Positions 1 through 11,463 of a stretch of 64,000 bases of DNA are shown in pieces; the first letter of the stretch is position 1, and each line of letters starts with the position of its first letter. Under the pieces are notes generated by a model, which searched no databases, was not told where the DNA came from, and saw only the letters and a program-made list of their open reading frames with translations. This DNA comes from Enoplosus armatus. Taxonomy: Eukaryota > Chordata > Actinopteri > Centrarchiformes > Enoplosidae. Made by a program: the position numbers and the translations under genes. The DNA is taken from assembly GCF_043641665.1 (NCBI RefSeq), contig NC_092182.1, forward strand, positions 24,222,741 through 24,286,740. Reading direction: 5' to 3'.

Positions 1-623
1 CAGGCCAAATGCTACATAGCCTTAGCGTTAGCCACAGGGTAACTATTATGTTACAAATGTTCACAGTTACAACATAATATGTTTTGTTTTGTCCGTTCAA
101 ATGAAGTCAGGATTTATTTTTATTTTATTTTGTATTTTTGTTGTTAAACATTCAGTTGGTTTCTTAAAAAGTGAATGTGATATTCATGAGTCATCGTGAG
201 TAGGCGAAGAGGTTTTACTGCTTTGCATTTGGCTTCTGAGTGTGTGTGTGTGTGTGTGTGTGCTCTTGCTGAGTCATTGGCTTGTTGTAGAGGTTAATAT
301 GTTGCGTTCAGACTTGCTGAGTCATGCTGCAGTCCCAATAACCGTGCAATGACAACATCACTTTTTATCTAGCTGTAGGTAACATGTCTGATAAAGGATG
401 TGGCTTACTTCAGAATTTAAAAAGATGCAGAAGACAGATCATAAACAAACTCCCTGATTACTGGAGGTGTAACCATAGTAACCATGTACAGCCACACAAT
501 AACACAGCTATTAGGACGTTACGTGGTTCGTCAGGGCAGTTGGAGCCCAATCACATTTGTTAGCTACAACAACCTGACAGTCCCACTGAAACTCTCCTCT
601 CTCTGTCTCTTTCGGTTCCTCAG
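1..623. other. Intron upstream of the first visible osgin1 exon
   Basis: No coding exon can be supported here. The stretch ends in a pyrimidine-rich tract and CAG (621-623) that forms the acceptor of the first visible osgin1 exon. That exon begins in phase 2 and so needs a donor exon to the left of the window. The only other structure is a short (TG)n run at 241-262. Confidence 0.6.
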
Positions 624-3600
624 GTAACGGCCCATCAGGGATCTGTCTGTCATACCTGTTGTCAGGTTACACCCCCTACCTGTCACCTGAGGCATCGCAC
701 CCTAACCCCCTGCTGCACAGCAAGCTGGGAGAGCAGCCTCACCTGTCGCTGCTGGAACAGGTAACACACACACATAAACTTGTATTCATTCAATTAAGGA
801 TCATAAATGTGAACAGTGCCTCACGGTGTCTCTCGCCCTCTCTCTCTCCAGGATCTGGAGTACCTGTGCGAAGGGTTGGAGGGGCGATCGTCCAATCCGG
901 TGGCCGTGCTCTTTGATTCGCTGCTGCTCCCTGACAGTGACTTCGGATTGGACCACACATCTCCGTTGGAATGGCGATACGAGCCGGAGCGTGCCATCCC
1001 TCACCTGGTGCTGGGGAAGGGTCCGCCTGGAGGAGCCTGGCATGTATGTAGCTAGAATTGGCCAACTGATTGAATATAGATGATTGATTATTTAGACTAT
1101 TCCAGTAATATCTTGAAAGTGGAACACTTGTCTTTCTTAAAGATATCTTGAAAGCATTTCATTTATCTTTCGTAAAATTTCCTGACATGCAAAAACCCAT
1201 TAAACAACAGGGTCTTTGTCTTTTTCCATAATTATGAAGACATATTTACGTAGAAGTTATGGTTATGTATGCAAACAAGCTTTGTTTCCTCTTGTCAGCT
1301 GCTTATTTGCACGCTGACAATGCAAAGTGCAGCTTGACATTTGAATGAACACAAGAGTTTAATTCAGTCTGACAACTGAAAACTTTACTCTTTTCTCGAT
1401 TATATTGAAAACAATACAAAAGATCAATACAGCTGAGTGATTTTTATTTTGTGTGCTGTTCCCAGGCTATGGAGGGCTCCATGCTAACTCTGAGCCTGGC
1501 TAACTGGATGGAGCTTCCCGGACTCAAACTGAAGGACTGGATGAGAGAAAAACGCAGGTCTGTCCACCATTGTTAACAGTACACGTGACTCACATAACCA
1601 CTGTGCCAAATACACAACAGGTTTAATAAAATATGATACGCATGTAAGACTTCAAGTCGTAACACATTTCCTGAACAAACCTCTCAACTAGCTGACGACC
1701 TGAATAAAAAGTTTTAGCAACCTGACAAAGCCTTGTGAGGTAGCTTATAACTTCAACAAAAAGTTGTTAGCTAGCTTATAACCTGGACTTAAAAGTGTTT
1801 AGCTCGCTGACAACTTGAACAAAACATTTAGTTAACTAACATCTTAAACATAAAAGTAGTTTACTAGCAGATAACTTTAACTTAAAAGTTGTTAGCTACC
1901 TGACAACCCAAATGTTAAAGTTACTAGCTAGCCGACAACCTGAAGCTAAAAAAGTGTTAGCTTGTAATATGTAGCTGAGCTATGGCTAGCTGCAAACAAT
2001 AGGACATTTTCTAAACTGCAGAGATGAAATGACCAGTTCCCAGTTGAGACTGACAGCCAGCCGTTAATGGCTGCTGTCTGTTTGAGCTCATGTTAAAGTC
2101 ACTTTGAGAAAAGTAGATTAAAGTGTTCATTATTATTTGTGGTGTTCTTGGTGGTGTAATGAGACTAGATAAAGAAATATCAGCCACAGAGAAAAGAATG
2201 TGTGTTCATGTTTTACTCTCTCTGGGCTGGACTCATTTGTTTTTCAAATGACTCTTGATTTACATAAAATGACAATTTGTCACCATAATAACCGATTTTA
2301 CCTTTATACTTCCTGTTCAGCTCTCTTAGAGTTAATGTTTTATCAACAGTAGTTCTACGACACCTTCTTATTCTTAATTGTTATATAAATGTGTTTATTT
2401 AATAAAACCACTTCACAAATTCTAGTAAATATCTTGTAAATAGATTTGTGAGTCTCCTGTATTTAAACACATCTGTATATATGTATTTCGTATTTAAAGG
2501 TATTTTCTTGTTTATTTTATTCCAGAAATGTACGAAACGACCGTGCCACACCAGCAGAGATAGCCTCCTACTACCAACACTACGTTTCCCAGATGTCCCT
2601 GGAGCAGAGCTTCGCCTGTGGAACCACCGTCACCTCGGTTGACAGGCAGCCTGGCAACCAGGAGGGGTCGCCGCCCTGCTGGAGAGTGACAGGACTGCAG
2701 CGCAGAGAGGGGGAAGAGCTGGGAGGTACAGTGAACGACAACACTCCTGATTAGTGTTAAAGCACTAACAGTTTTTTAAAAATGAAATCAAGTGCTACAT
2801 ATTCATCTCCTGTTTCCTCCCTCTTCCTCCTCCTGCTAGATGGTTCTTCTGTTTCGGAGGAGGTGCCTTTCTCCCTGTTGGCCCACAATGTGGTGTTGGC
2901 GACGGGGACCCACGACATCCCAGCCAGGCTCGGCGTGGAGGGCGAGTCCCTGCCCTTCGTCTGCCACTCTTTCTGGGAGTTGGAGGCAGCCATCTCTAGC
3001 GGCGAGCTCGACCAATCATCAGACCCGGTGCTGGTGGTGGGGGCGGGGCTTACGGCGGCCGATGCAGTACTGGCTGCCCACCATCTCAACACGCCTGTCT
3101 ACCACGCCTTCAGACGCTCGGTCACCGACCCCGGCCTCATCTTCAACCAGCTGCCCAAAATGCTCTACCCAGAGTACCACAAGGTGAGGCTGCTGATAGC
3201 TGATAGTTTTCCAATATTCATTATCTTAATAAAAATGACATCACTTAATCAATTATTCAACTAATTCGACTGATAATTTTTTCCTGCTTTGTGGCAACAA
3301 AAGCATGACGTTTTAACTTTGTTAGGGTTCCATACTTGAGTTACACCTCACCTACTCTTTCCTATCTTTGGCCTCCAGGTCCACCAGATGATGACTCAGC
3401 AACAGTACAGGCCGAGCCCTCCTCCACAGGACAACGCCCAGAACCACCATGACCACTCCACCCCTTCCTCTCCATCCTCATCCACCTCCTCTTCATCCCC
3501 CTCCTCCTACCCGGGTTACCTGAGCTTCCCACGCTACAGGGTCGTGGCGTTCAGACCAGACCAGAAGTGCGTTCTGGAGTCAGACTCTGGCCAGCGGACG

Positions 3601-3981
3601 GTGGTCCAGGTCTCCAAGGCGCTGGTTCTAATCGGTGCCCACCCCAACCTTACCTTTCTGGAGAGCAATGGGCGTCAACTTGGCATCTACCCAGAGGAGC
3701 CAGTCACGTGCCGGAGAAACCCGATTGAGGTGGACCCATTCACGAACAACGTGGTTGCGGCAGACGGGCCGGGCATGTACGCCATGGGGCCACTAGTTGG
3801 CGAGAACTTCGTCAGGTTCCTGAAAGGGGGAGCGCTGGCTATCGCTAGCGACCTCGCCAAGAGACAGAGGGAGGGAGGGGGAAGAGAAGGGGATTCGACC
3901 ACAGACAGATTAATGGACAGATGGGTGGACAGACAGGTGACCACACAGACAGAAGCAGAGGTTTGTGTTCTGGATTCCTAG
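624..3981 (+). CDS. osgin1: Oxidative stress induced growth inhibitor, OSGIN1-like (5' partial)
   Basis: Six exons are visible: 624-760, 852-1043, 1466-1557, 2526-2725, 2840-3183 and 3379-3981 (stop included). All have GT-AG junctions and their phases join without a break, giving about 521 residues. The first exon opens inside the nucleotide-binding motif (GNGPSGICLSYLLSGYTPY). DLEYLCEGLEGRS and GKGPPGGAWH follow in exon 2. Exon 5 carries a second Rossmann-like motif, VLVVGAGLTAADAVLAA, then FNQLPKMLYPEYHK. The last exon has NPIEVDPF, YAMGPLVGENFVRFLKGGALA and the stop. Family knowledge: OSGIN proteins are flavin-monooxygenase-like, induced by oxidative stress through NRF2, and linked to growth arrest and apoptosis. 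The motifs favour OSGIN1 over OSGIN2. Two oddities are a Ser/Pro-rich loop in the last exon (residues around DNAQNHHDHSTPSSPSSS) and a polar C-terminal tail of about 35 residues beyond the usual family end. The first coding exon is off the left edge. Confidence 0.93.
1688..1970. repeat. Degenerate minisatellite, unit about 30 bp, in an osgin1 intron
   Basis: Roughly nine diverged units share the pattern AGCTAGCTGACAACCTGAA followed by (C/T)AAAAGTTGTT. Unit starts are visible near 1690, 1740, 1770, 1800, 1830, 1865, 1895 and 1925. It lies wholly inside the intron between osgin1 exons ending at 1557 and starting at 2526. Units are too diverged for recent slippage. Confidence 0.65.
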
Positions 3982-6116
3982 CAGGTTTCCTGGGACGGGA
4001 AGGAGTGGACTGAAGCAAACCGACCTACTCTGATCTGAACCAAGCGGATCGAGACGAAACCGGAACTGCTGCTGATTAAAGCCACGGGTCACGTTGTCCA
4101 GAAATCAAAGAGTAGGGAAATCAAATACGCTGCTAAGTTGTTTCAGGGTGTGAAACAGGCAACAAGTGGGCTCTGCGACTGGACTTGCACTGGTTTGGAT
4201 GGGTCTGATATTTTATTATATCTACTGTAGATCTAAAAGCCTCCAGACCTGAACCATCCTGAACGTTAAAAGCAGCTTGAGAAAGGCCGACAGTTGTGGT
4301 GGCAAAATCCTACAGAAACACAGGTCAGTCATGTGTAAGTTGGAGAGATGGACGGGAGACAGATGGTGCATTTAGGTCGCCCCCGTCAAAGTATAAATAA
4401 TAATAACCTTTATTTATACAGCACTTCTCAAAACAAAGTTACAAAAAGCTTTACATGGTTTGAACCAGGATTAAATCATTTTAGGACCGAAATGTGATTT
4501 GATACACTTGATAATTTGTCATTTCAAAACTCTGATATCGATATATTGGCCTGTATTCCTTTTTTGATGATCATTTAAATTTGGTTGCTAAAGAACTGTG
4601 ACCATAATATGTACTCAGCAAGACATTTTACAGTTAAAAAAACCCTTTTGTCGTTGCCCTCTGGTGGTCAAACAATGCAACACTCTTTCAAAATGACCTC
4701 CAACATATCTGCCACACATTTGGCATTTCTGTAAAGCAATTTCTCATAACTTATTGGCAGCACATACGTCTGTGATAAGCTAAAATCAGCTGATTATACT
4801 GGTTTGACCTTCAACACATGATTGTCAACTGGCAAGTCTGGAGTTAATGGTAAATACTGTATATCCATATTACTTAACATGTTCAGACTTATACACTCAA
4901 ACAGCTGAGTGAGTTTATGCCTGGTTCTCATTATTTAAGTCTTTATTGGTCAAAATCATGTGGTAGATTTATCATCAACCAATCATAACCTGTAAATGTA
5001 AACGACTTGGTTACATGACTAATTTTCTAACTTTGTGAGTTGATGAGGACATAAACAGAGGTGGAGAAGGAGATCTGAAAAGGCTGGAAAGAAGGAATCA
5101 GGAGAGGCAGAGAGAGCACGACAGAAATAAGATCCAGTAGCAGCTCTGGTTGGGTTTCTTATCACTCAGAGAGCCTTGATCACTACAGTAACTTCCTGGT
5201 TAAAGTTCATCATACTTGATCAAAACGACACGCGTTGCCTCGCTCTTTTAACAATATACGATGGGGATAATTAACTCGTTTCCATAGTTAAACATTTATT
5301 TTATTGTAAGCATTCTTCTGTTTGCAACACCACACTGTCAACAAACTAAGTTAATTCCTGCTTCTTTCTTTATGTAATTTTTCTACGTATGTGTTTGTAT
5401 ATTATGGGTTTGCTGTTTTGTGAATCTGTGGTGCTTTATTTTCCTATGTTAATATGATTTGTAGTCATGTAACGGTTAACCTATCTGATAAATCTTTGAT
5501 GATTATGAAAAGGGTTTATACTTAACAAGACAACAGAGAAACATATATTTTTTTTAATTTTATTTTTTCCTCTCACTGAAATTTTTTTTATTTGCAGCTG
5601 TTGTAACGTAAAAGAATTTGGCTTCACTGTGAACAATAATATAACACTGAATGAATGGCCGAGAGATTTGCGTTGGTATAGTGTTACCAACGGATGTTAT
5701 TTCCACGTGAATCTACCACTTCTGTAACTTGTAATAATAACAAGGAAAATCCTTTTCTGTGTTTTGGTTCAAGCCACATGAGAATATTAATGCAGTGCAA
5801 TTTGAAATCATGTTGATTTCAGCTGTAATATATTTTCTTCAGTGTAATCTTGATTTATAATCACTAAAACCAAGACTGAGAAGCTGTAATTGGACAATGT
5901 TTGTTACGCGGTTTCTGCGTAACAAGTGACTTAAACAACCAATCGATTATGAAAATTGGTGCCTATTAAGTTTTTGTCAATGAATGAATGAATGAATGAA
6001 TGAATTGGCTAATTGAGTTCTGAATTCAGTTCAACCAGAGGCAGAGATGCAGTCAAAATAAAATGGCCTTTTTTAAAATGAACATCCTACATACTTATTA
6101 TTTCATGTGTTTTTAT
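3982..6116. other. osgin1 3' flank and intergenic DNA
   Basis: An ATTAAA hexamer at 4075-4080, about 95 nt after the osgin1 stop, is a candidate polyadenylation signal. At 4396-4460 a fragment with the phrase CTTTATTTATACAGCACTT resembles a tail sequence scattered widely in teleost genomes. A (TGAA)n microsatellite occupies 5980-6005. No exon or RNA gene is seen in the rest. Confidence 0.5.
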
Positions 6117-6375
6117 TTAAAGGACCAGTGTGTCGGATGTAGGGTGATCTGTTGACGGAAGTGGAATATAATATTCATAAGTATGTTTTTGTTAGTTTAT
6201 AACTAGAGACGATGGGATCAGAGCCGCGAAGCCGGTCAACATAAGATAAGCTTGACTTTATTGTCCCAAAGGAAATTTGTCTTGGACACAAACAGTATCT
6301 GCTGTTAAAAGGTGCAAAATAACATGCATATGCATAACGTGCATACATACAGTACATACACAGGCTCTCACTAGT

Positions 6376-6413
<38 letters not shown>

Positions 6414-6714
6414 CCTACAGTACATACACAGCAACCAACAAATCACACACTGCCCGTCGTTCCTCGTTTAAGATAAAAAGCAGCGTTACAGGGGTGAGGC
6501 TCTGGCTCGCTTTACACGTGGACATTATGTTTCTACAGTCGCCCAGAACCAACAAAGCAAACACTGGCTACAGAGAAGGCCTTTCGCAGTTTTTGCAAGC
6601 TTCGCGGCCACCGTAGGTTTTCCTACACGCTTGGAAGGGGAGGGTGAGCGGAGGGGTTATCAGTGGGCGACCTCACGGCTAGATGCCTCTAAATCCTACA
6701 CACTGGTCCTTTAA
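6117..6714. mobile_element. MITE with TTAA target duplications and about 25-bp terminal inverted repeats
   Basis: The element body is 6121-6710, flanked by TTAA at 6117-6120 and 6711-6714. The left end starts AGGACCAGTGTGTCGGAT and the right end, read on the other strand, starts AGGACCAGTGTGTAGGAT; similarity continues for about 25 bases. This type is abundant in percomorph genomes. TTAA duplication is typical of piggyBac-mobilised elements, so mobilisation by a piggyBac-like transposase is inferred. The centre (about 6240-6480) looks like a nested insertion: an ATAAGATAAGCTTGACTTTA-type non-LTR tail and a (CA)n run at 6377-6410, with typical MITE sequence on both sides. Confidence 0.8.
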
Positions 6715-7793
6715 GGGTTACTTTTCAGTCTTTATTTTATTTGTCAGATGTAGATTTTGACACCTTATGCCTGAACGCTGATAGTGAACTCTACAGAAGC
6801 CGGCAGTGCCTTACGACACATTATCCACAGCAATATATTTTGTTTCACAGCAGAATGAAAATGCCTCCATCTGAATGTCTTTTTTTGTTATGCAGTAAAA
6901 TCATGTCGTCTTTTTTTTTTTTAACACAACTTGTTGGTAGATGTTTTTGTTCTGTTTGTATAAATGGGAGAATTTATACATCAAAATAGTAGTCAAATCT
7001 ATGTTTTCCATATTAATTTGTCTGCGGGTTTCTATTAAAAGGATGTTTTTCAGCAAACATGTTTTGTGCATTATTATGCGAAATCTCTTATGTGTTTACA
7101 TGCCAGATTATTGTGTAATAACTCAGCAAAATCCAACGTATTAACACTTTTAATGTTGTAAAAACATTAAACTAGCCAACTAGCTGTAACTTACCTACGC
7201 TGCATGGATCTGTCGTTGGCTGCTTTGTATCGTTAGCTGATCAGCCCCCGGGAGTCTGGATGAATTCGCTGGGAAATCACATAACTCTTTGTCTTGTTTG
7301 ACAGACGATGAAAACTGGTGCTGTGAAATAAAATGCTCATTGGGAAAATGATGTTGTGAAATAAAAACATACTTTGGATATAAAACTGCTGGAAAGAAAT
7401 GAAAATGGCCTACAAAGAAGCAGGATGACGTAACAAGACATAAACAAGTTTATTGGATTATTTCACAATTTCATGGTTATACGATATATTTTGTCAGCAT
7501 TCATTCATATGAGTATTTATTATTATTTTATACACTTACCTACTCTTAACCTAACCTTAACTATTTAAAAGCCTCTAAATTACTAACTTAATTAAAACTC
7601 TTAAAGACAGGATCATCTCTATATTGGAGATGTTGAATAATAAACTCTGGTTTATTTTTCCAGATATACAGCATTTTGGTAGTACTGTATACTAATTATA
7701 TTTGAATTATATTACTAATGAATTAGGTTCATTCTGACACCAACGATTACACTCAGTGGCTCTGCCATCATCATCATCATCATCATCCTCTTC
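6715..7793. other. Intergenic DNA downstream of the minus-strand TRIM gene
   Basis: This is AT-rich sequence without a supported exon. On the minus strand an AATAAA hexamer (7651-7656, read as TTTATT on the plus strand) lies about 140 nt past the TRIM stop and is its best polyadenylation-signal candidate. Confidence 0.45.
7766..7787. repeat. (CAT)n run just past the TRIM stop codon
   Basis: About seven CAT repeats lie immediately 3' of the minus-strand TRIM stop. The same triplet array, in mirror orientation, follows the broken TRIM copy at 12790-12816, so the duplicated unit extends past the stop codons. Confidence 0.85.
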
Positions 7794-9203
7794 TTAACCT
7801 ATGCGTTTCACTGTTGCAAAGACATCAACTGGCGATATCTTCAGTGGGAGTTTATTCAGATTGCTGAAGTACGGAAACAGCCTGTCAGTGAAAGTGTGTG
7901 TTAAGGTGTGTATGTGTGTGTTAGTGTCAAGATCACAGAACGACAGCTTTCCTCTGTTCCAGTCCAGATGAACTCTGATCCTCTGGAGCTTCTTCTTCAC
8001 TGACAGAACCGTGACTGGACCTGGTAGTGCGCATGCTGTGTATTCACCTTTATGGAGCCCCATTCCCCATAATCCAGACTGTAAACCTATGTCTCCCTTC
8101 CTTTGGACAGACTCTGCTGCCACACCCAGGACAAAGCCTGTATTATCTTCAACCTCCACATCCCAGCTGTGAGTCCCTGAGTTAAAGCCCTCGGAGCCCA
8201 GGACAATGCGATAACAGTCAAACCTCTCTGGATTGTCAGGGAGGTTTTGTCCCTCTTCATGTCTCACACCGGTCAGATCTTCAGACAGGGTGAGGTCTGG
8301 ATGAGCAGTGTTTGGATCCAGAATCACAGGAGTGTAGGAGACCATCTCCTTCATCTTGTTCCAGATGTTGAAGGTCAGGTTGCCCAGGTGTTTGGCCACG
8401 TCTATCAGAGCTCCTGAGACCAGCTCTGGATCATCCAGCAGGGGGCGCTGCTGGACTCTTTCCACTGCAGCCTTGTAGTTCAGCAGGAATGAGACGTCTT
8501 CAGCTCTCAGCTCCTCCTCTGTGGCTCTGATTGTGTCTGAAAGAGCTGCTATCTCTCTGCTCAGAGCCTCCATCTTCTTCTTCATCATCCGACTCTTCTG
8601 CTCCTCTTCCTCCCTCAGAGCAGTGATCCTGGCCTCCTCTTCCTCTTGTAGAAACTGGTGAAGCTTCTCAAACTGATCCTTAATCTGCCTCTCTGTGTGT
8701 CGGGCCTGGACCTTCATGTGTTCTGCTGTTTGATCACAGTTTCCTTTAACTTGTTCAAAGACCTTCAGTTTCTCCTGTAAAGACTTCAGGGAGTTCTGGA
8801 GCTCCTCTCTGTGATCCTGTGCAGCTTCATCGATGGGTCTGAATCTGTGGTTGTTGTGTGTTTTTGAAACTCGACAGACGACACACACTGGCTGCTGATG
8901 GTCCAGACAGAAGAGTTTGAGTTTCTCAGAGTGCAGACTGCAGAGAGCCTCAGACCCTGCTGAAGATCTCTGATCTCTCTGCAGTAAGAAGGTCTCACAC
9001 AGGTTCTTTATCACCAAACTAACAGTCGGTTGATTTTTCGATGATCTTCTCTTACAAACCGGACACTCCTGTATTTGTCTTGTTCTCCACCATCTCTGCA
9101 CACAGTCTTTACAGAAGCTGTGGCTACATGACAGAACAACAGGATCTCTGAAGATGTCATGGCAGACAGGACAGGAGAGATCCTCCTCTGATCGGGAAGC
9201 CAT
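7794..9203 (-). CDS. TRIM E3 ubiquitin ligase (RING, B-box, coiled coil, PRY-SPRY/B30.2)
   Basis: A single-exon body of 469 codons starts from the ATG at 9203, which has strong Kozak context (A at -3, G at +4). A longer in-frame ATG at 9248 only translates through a splice-acceptor tract, so I do not use it. The RING is at residues 11-50 (CPVC, then CSHSFCKDC, then CPVC). The B-box has ligands near C88, H91, C99, H102, C107, C110, H116 and H119. A Glu/Lys-rich coiled coil runs at about 130-265. PRY-SPRY follows from about 285 to the end ([32 protein letters not shown]). Family knowledge: such TRIMs are cytosolic E3 ligases, greatly expanded in teleosts, many acting in antiviral immunity; B30.2 recognises the target. 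The closest relatives I can name are TRIM35/TRIM39-like proteins; the orthologue is not resolved. An in-frame short first exon may add nine residues (see 9204-10168). Confidence 0.92.
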   Translation of the reverse strand: MASRSEEDLSCPVCHDIFRDPVVLSCSHSFCKDCVQRWWRTRQIQECPVCKRRSSKNQPTVSLVIKNLCETFLLQRDQRSSAGSEALCSLHSEKLKLFCLDHQQPVCVVCRVSKTHNNHRFRPIDEAAQDHREELQNSLKSLQEKLKVFEQVKGNCDQTAEHMKVQARHTERQIKDQFEKLHQFLQEEEEARITALREEEEQKSRMMKKKMEALSREIAALSDTIRATEEELRAEDVSFLLNYKAAVERVQQRPLLDDPELVSGALIDVAKHLGNLTFNIWNKMKEMVSYTPVILDPNTAHPDLTLSEDLTGVRHEEGQNLPDNPERFDCYRIVLGSEGFNSGTHSWDVEVEDNTGFVLGVAAESVQRKGDIGLQSGLWGMGLHKGEYTACALPGPVTVLSVKKKLQRIRVHLDWNRGKLSFCDLDTNTHIHTLTHTFTDRLFPYFSNLNKLPLKISPVDVFATVKRIG

Positions 9204-10168
9204 TTTCTCTCTGAGTGAAGCTGAAAACACAGCAGGTTGAAAGCACAAAGGTTAATCAGTTATGGCTCCCTGCCCCACCCTGTGTAAAGTTCGATGAAAG
9301 TAACTTTCACTTGTGGTTTTCATAAATCTCACATTCGGTGTTGACAAAAACAGTTTATTATACAATTTGATACATATCCGTCATCCCTTCAACACAGATA
9401 TTAGCTCATTAAAATGTAAAAGACGTATTTTCCCGGCTCCTTGACAGTAACATGTCAGAGTTGTAGCTGTGAGTGTAAATACCTTTGCAGACATTAACTG
9501 ACGTGATGTCTGCCTGAGCTGTTGAAACACTGAATTGAACATTTAAAACGCACGTCAATTAGTGCTGTATTTGCTTCATAGGGCTTCAAGGATAGGAGGT
9601 GTATATATATAATAAAGAGCAGGACAGAGCTGCTAAACTCTGATAGCATCCAGGACACACCACACATGCTAGCTGTGAATGGAGCTTTTCTTTTAACCCT
9701 ACAAACTAATGCAAGTTAGTGAATGACGAGCTCCTTAGCCGGGGAAGTAATGCTCACTCACTACAGTAGGTGGAATGCTAGTTAGCTGCAAGTGCTAATG
9801 AATGCAGCTCACATTAGAGGAGACAAACACACTATTTAATCTGTTCCTTATGCTTTTGTTCTTGTCTTCTTTTTGGAAAGGCTAAAAGGGGAAATCCAAA
9901 GACTGCCAAACCTGCTGCGCCTAGTTATGGTTGCTACACAATGATCGGAGAATCGGAAAAATTATTTCTTCTTTTTGGCATTTACAATTTTGATCAAATG
10001 AGTACACAACTTGTGATGGAGCTCCCGCTGGTTAGGCAGGGATATCTAACTGTAACATAGAATATAGACACAGAAACACAGGCACTATCACTAATGTACT
10101 ATTGCTCACGTGCAAGTGTGAGTGTTTCAAAGTGTTCATATCTTAAAATAACACTTACTTGTGGTCAT
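9204..10168 (-). other. 5' intron and candidate first exon of the intact TRIM gene
   Basis: On the minus strand, TGTGTTTTCAG ends at 9221, a good acceptor 17 nt before the main ATG. A GTAAGT donor begins at 10158, preceded by ATGACCACAA at 10168-10159. Joining the two gives ATG plus eight codons (MTTTSLREK) in frame with MASRSEED, so the mature protein may start in this small exon. The exon-1 ATG has weak context, and the 9203 ATG remains the safer start. The 937-nt intron between them shows no other coding signal. Confidence 0.55.
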
Positions 10169-10208
10169 GGACGCACACGAGCTGAGGGAATCTGGTCGAA
10201 ACTTGAAG

Positions 10209-10247
10209 GAAATGAAACTTAACTGACCGCTGTTAGAAAATGAAACT
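10209..10247. promoter_or_regulatory. Interferon-stimulated response elements upstream of the TRIM gene
   Basis: GAAAATGAAACT at 10236-10247 matches the ISRE consensus GAAANNGAAACT exactly. A second related site, GGAAATGAAACT, is at 10209-10220. Both lie within 80 nt upstream of the candidate first TRIM exon (minus strand), where IRF/ISGF3 sites usually sit. Interferon control of the gene is inferred from the motif and from the habits of fish TRIM genes. Confidence 0.6.
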
Positions 10248-11463
10248 GTAACAAGAGTGTGACACCTTCTCGCGTCATAGAGGTTCAGTCTCAGACCTCA
10301 TTCAGGAGCCCTCTGGGAGACTTCTGTAGCTGCAGTTTTCAATGGGAACTTTATTCGATTTTATTTTTTATTTGGAAATTAAATATTGTGTTGTAGGATT
10401 CAAAGATTAGAAGAATTCAAAGCCGTTTTTTAAAATATTTTTTTTTAATTATCATAAGTAAACTACTAGTGAAATATTAAGGACATGATTGCAAAATAAA
10501 ACAGGAACAGACAGTGAAGCTGTCCAGATGTAGGTACAAAGGGCTGATGCAGCAGAGTTGAAGGCCTCCGGAGTGTAGAAGCACCGTGATGGTGCCGCTC
10601 ACCTGTCAGAGGATGTTGTTGTTCTTATTAAAACATGTATTCAGTGATTTAAACGCTTGGACTCGTTTGGATAAATGTCTCAACTCTGATGCTTAAATAT
10701 CGGTGAGGACGAAAAATGTTCTCACCGGTGGGGTTTAATACTGGAGACCTGCACGCTGTGATGAACAGGCTTCAGTCCGTCTGCCGTCCCCGATGAACCC
10801 GGTTATTGCCTCTGATTAACTCCACTTTTCCGACACATTCCGGGCAATTCAGCTGAGTTTTCGATTTCAAAGATTTACACATTTTTCCTTTGACTCTGCT
10901 CGCGCAAGGTTGCAAGGTACAAAACCCACACCTGCATTACAATGAACACCTGAACCTCACTTATGAATCAAACACGCATGGGCTGTACTCGCCTAATATA
11001 CCAATAGTACGTACTGATTGGGCCAAACTGTGGCACGTAGTATGCAAACAAAAGCAAGGGGCAGAAATACCTGCGTGATTCTTACTTCCACTCCCCAAAG
11101 CGGACAGCGGCTGCACCCGGCCGGGCATGCTGCAAAACTACTCCAGTAAATCGACTTGACAGTTTCGTGCTGCACACTGACCTGACAGGTAGCATGCAGT
11201 AGGCGGTTTGTGACAAAGCTCCGCCCATTTCTTGAGTCATGTGGCACAAACCCGGAAGTTATTCTACTGAGGGGAGCGGAGACCCGAACACGGAAAGAGA
11301 GAAGATATTATCCACAACTTCCACAGAGGGGGGGGGGGCGTCAACAGGAGGGGGATACTGGTGAGTGTGCAGACACCCAGAACTCGGATTAAAATAACTT
11401 TATAGAGAAGTAAGTGTCTTCTGTTTTAATCGCCTGGTGTGTTTAGAGTGTTAGAGAGAGAAA
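10248..11463. other. Spacer between the divergent TRIM copies, including the leader of the broken copy
   Basis: No separate gene is seen. An IRF-type core TTTCGATTTC lies at 10859-10868. Upstream of the plus-strand copy, ACTG/GTGAGT (donor at 11361) and GTGTGTTTAG (acceptor ending 11446) could bound an 86-nt leader intron. The acceptor leaves exactly 17 nt before the ATG at 11464, the same distance as in the intact copy. The run GGGGGGGGG near 11328-11337 is low complexity. Confidence 0.45.

Noticed and set aside
816..1083. Other open frames across osgin1 exon 2
   Set aside because: Shadows of the osgin1 exon, which alone carries conserved OSGIN motifs and correct splice phases.
7794..9248. 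Longer TRIM start at 9248
   Set aside because: Its first 15 residues translate a splice-acceptor tract; the ATG at 9203 has better context and matches the family N-terminus.
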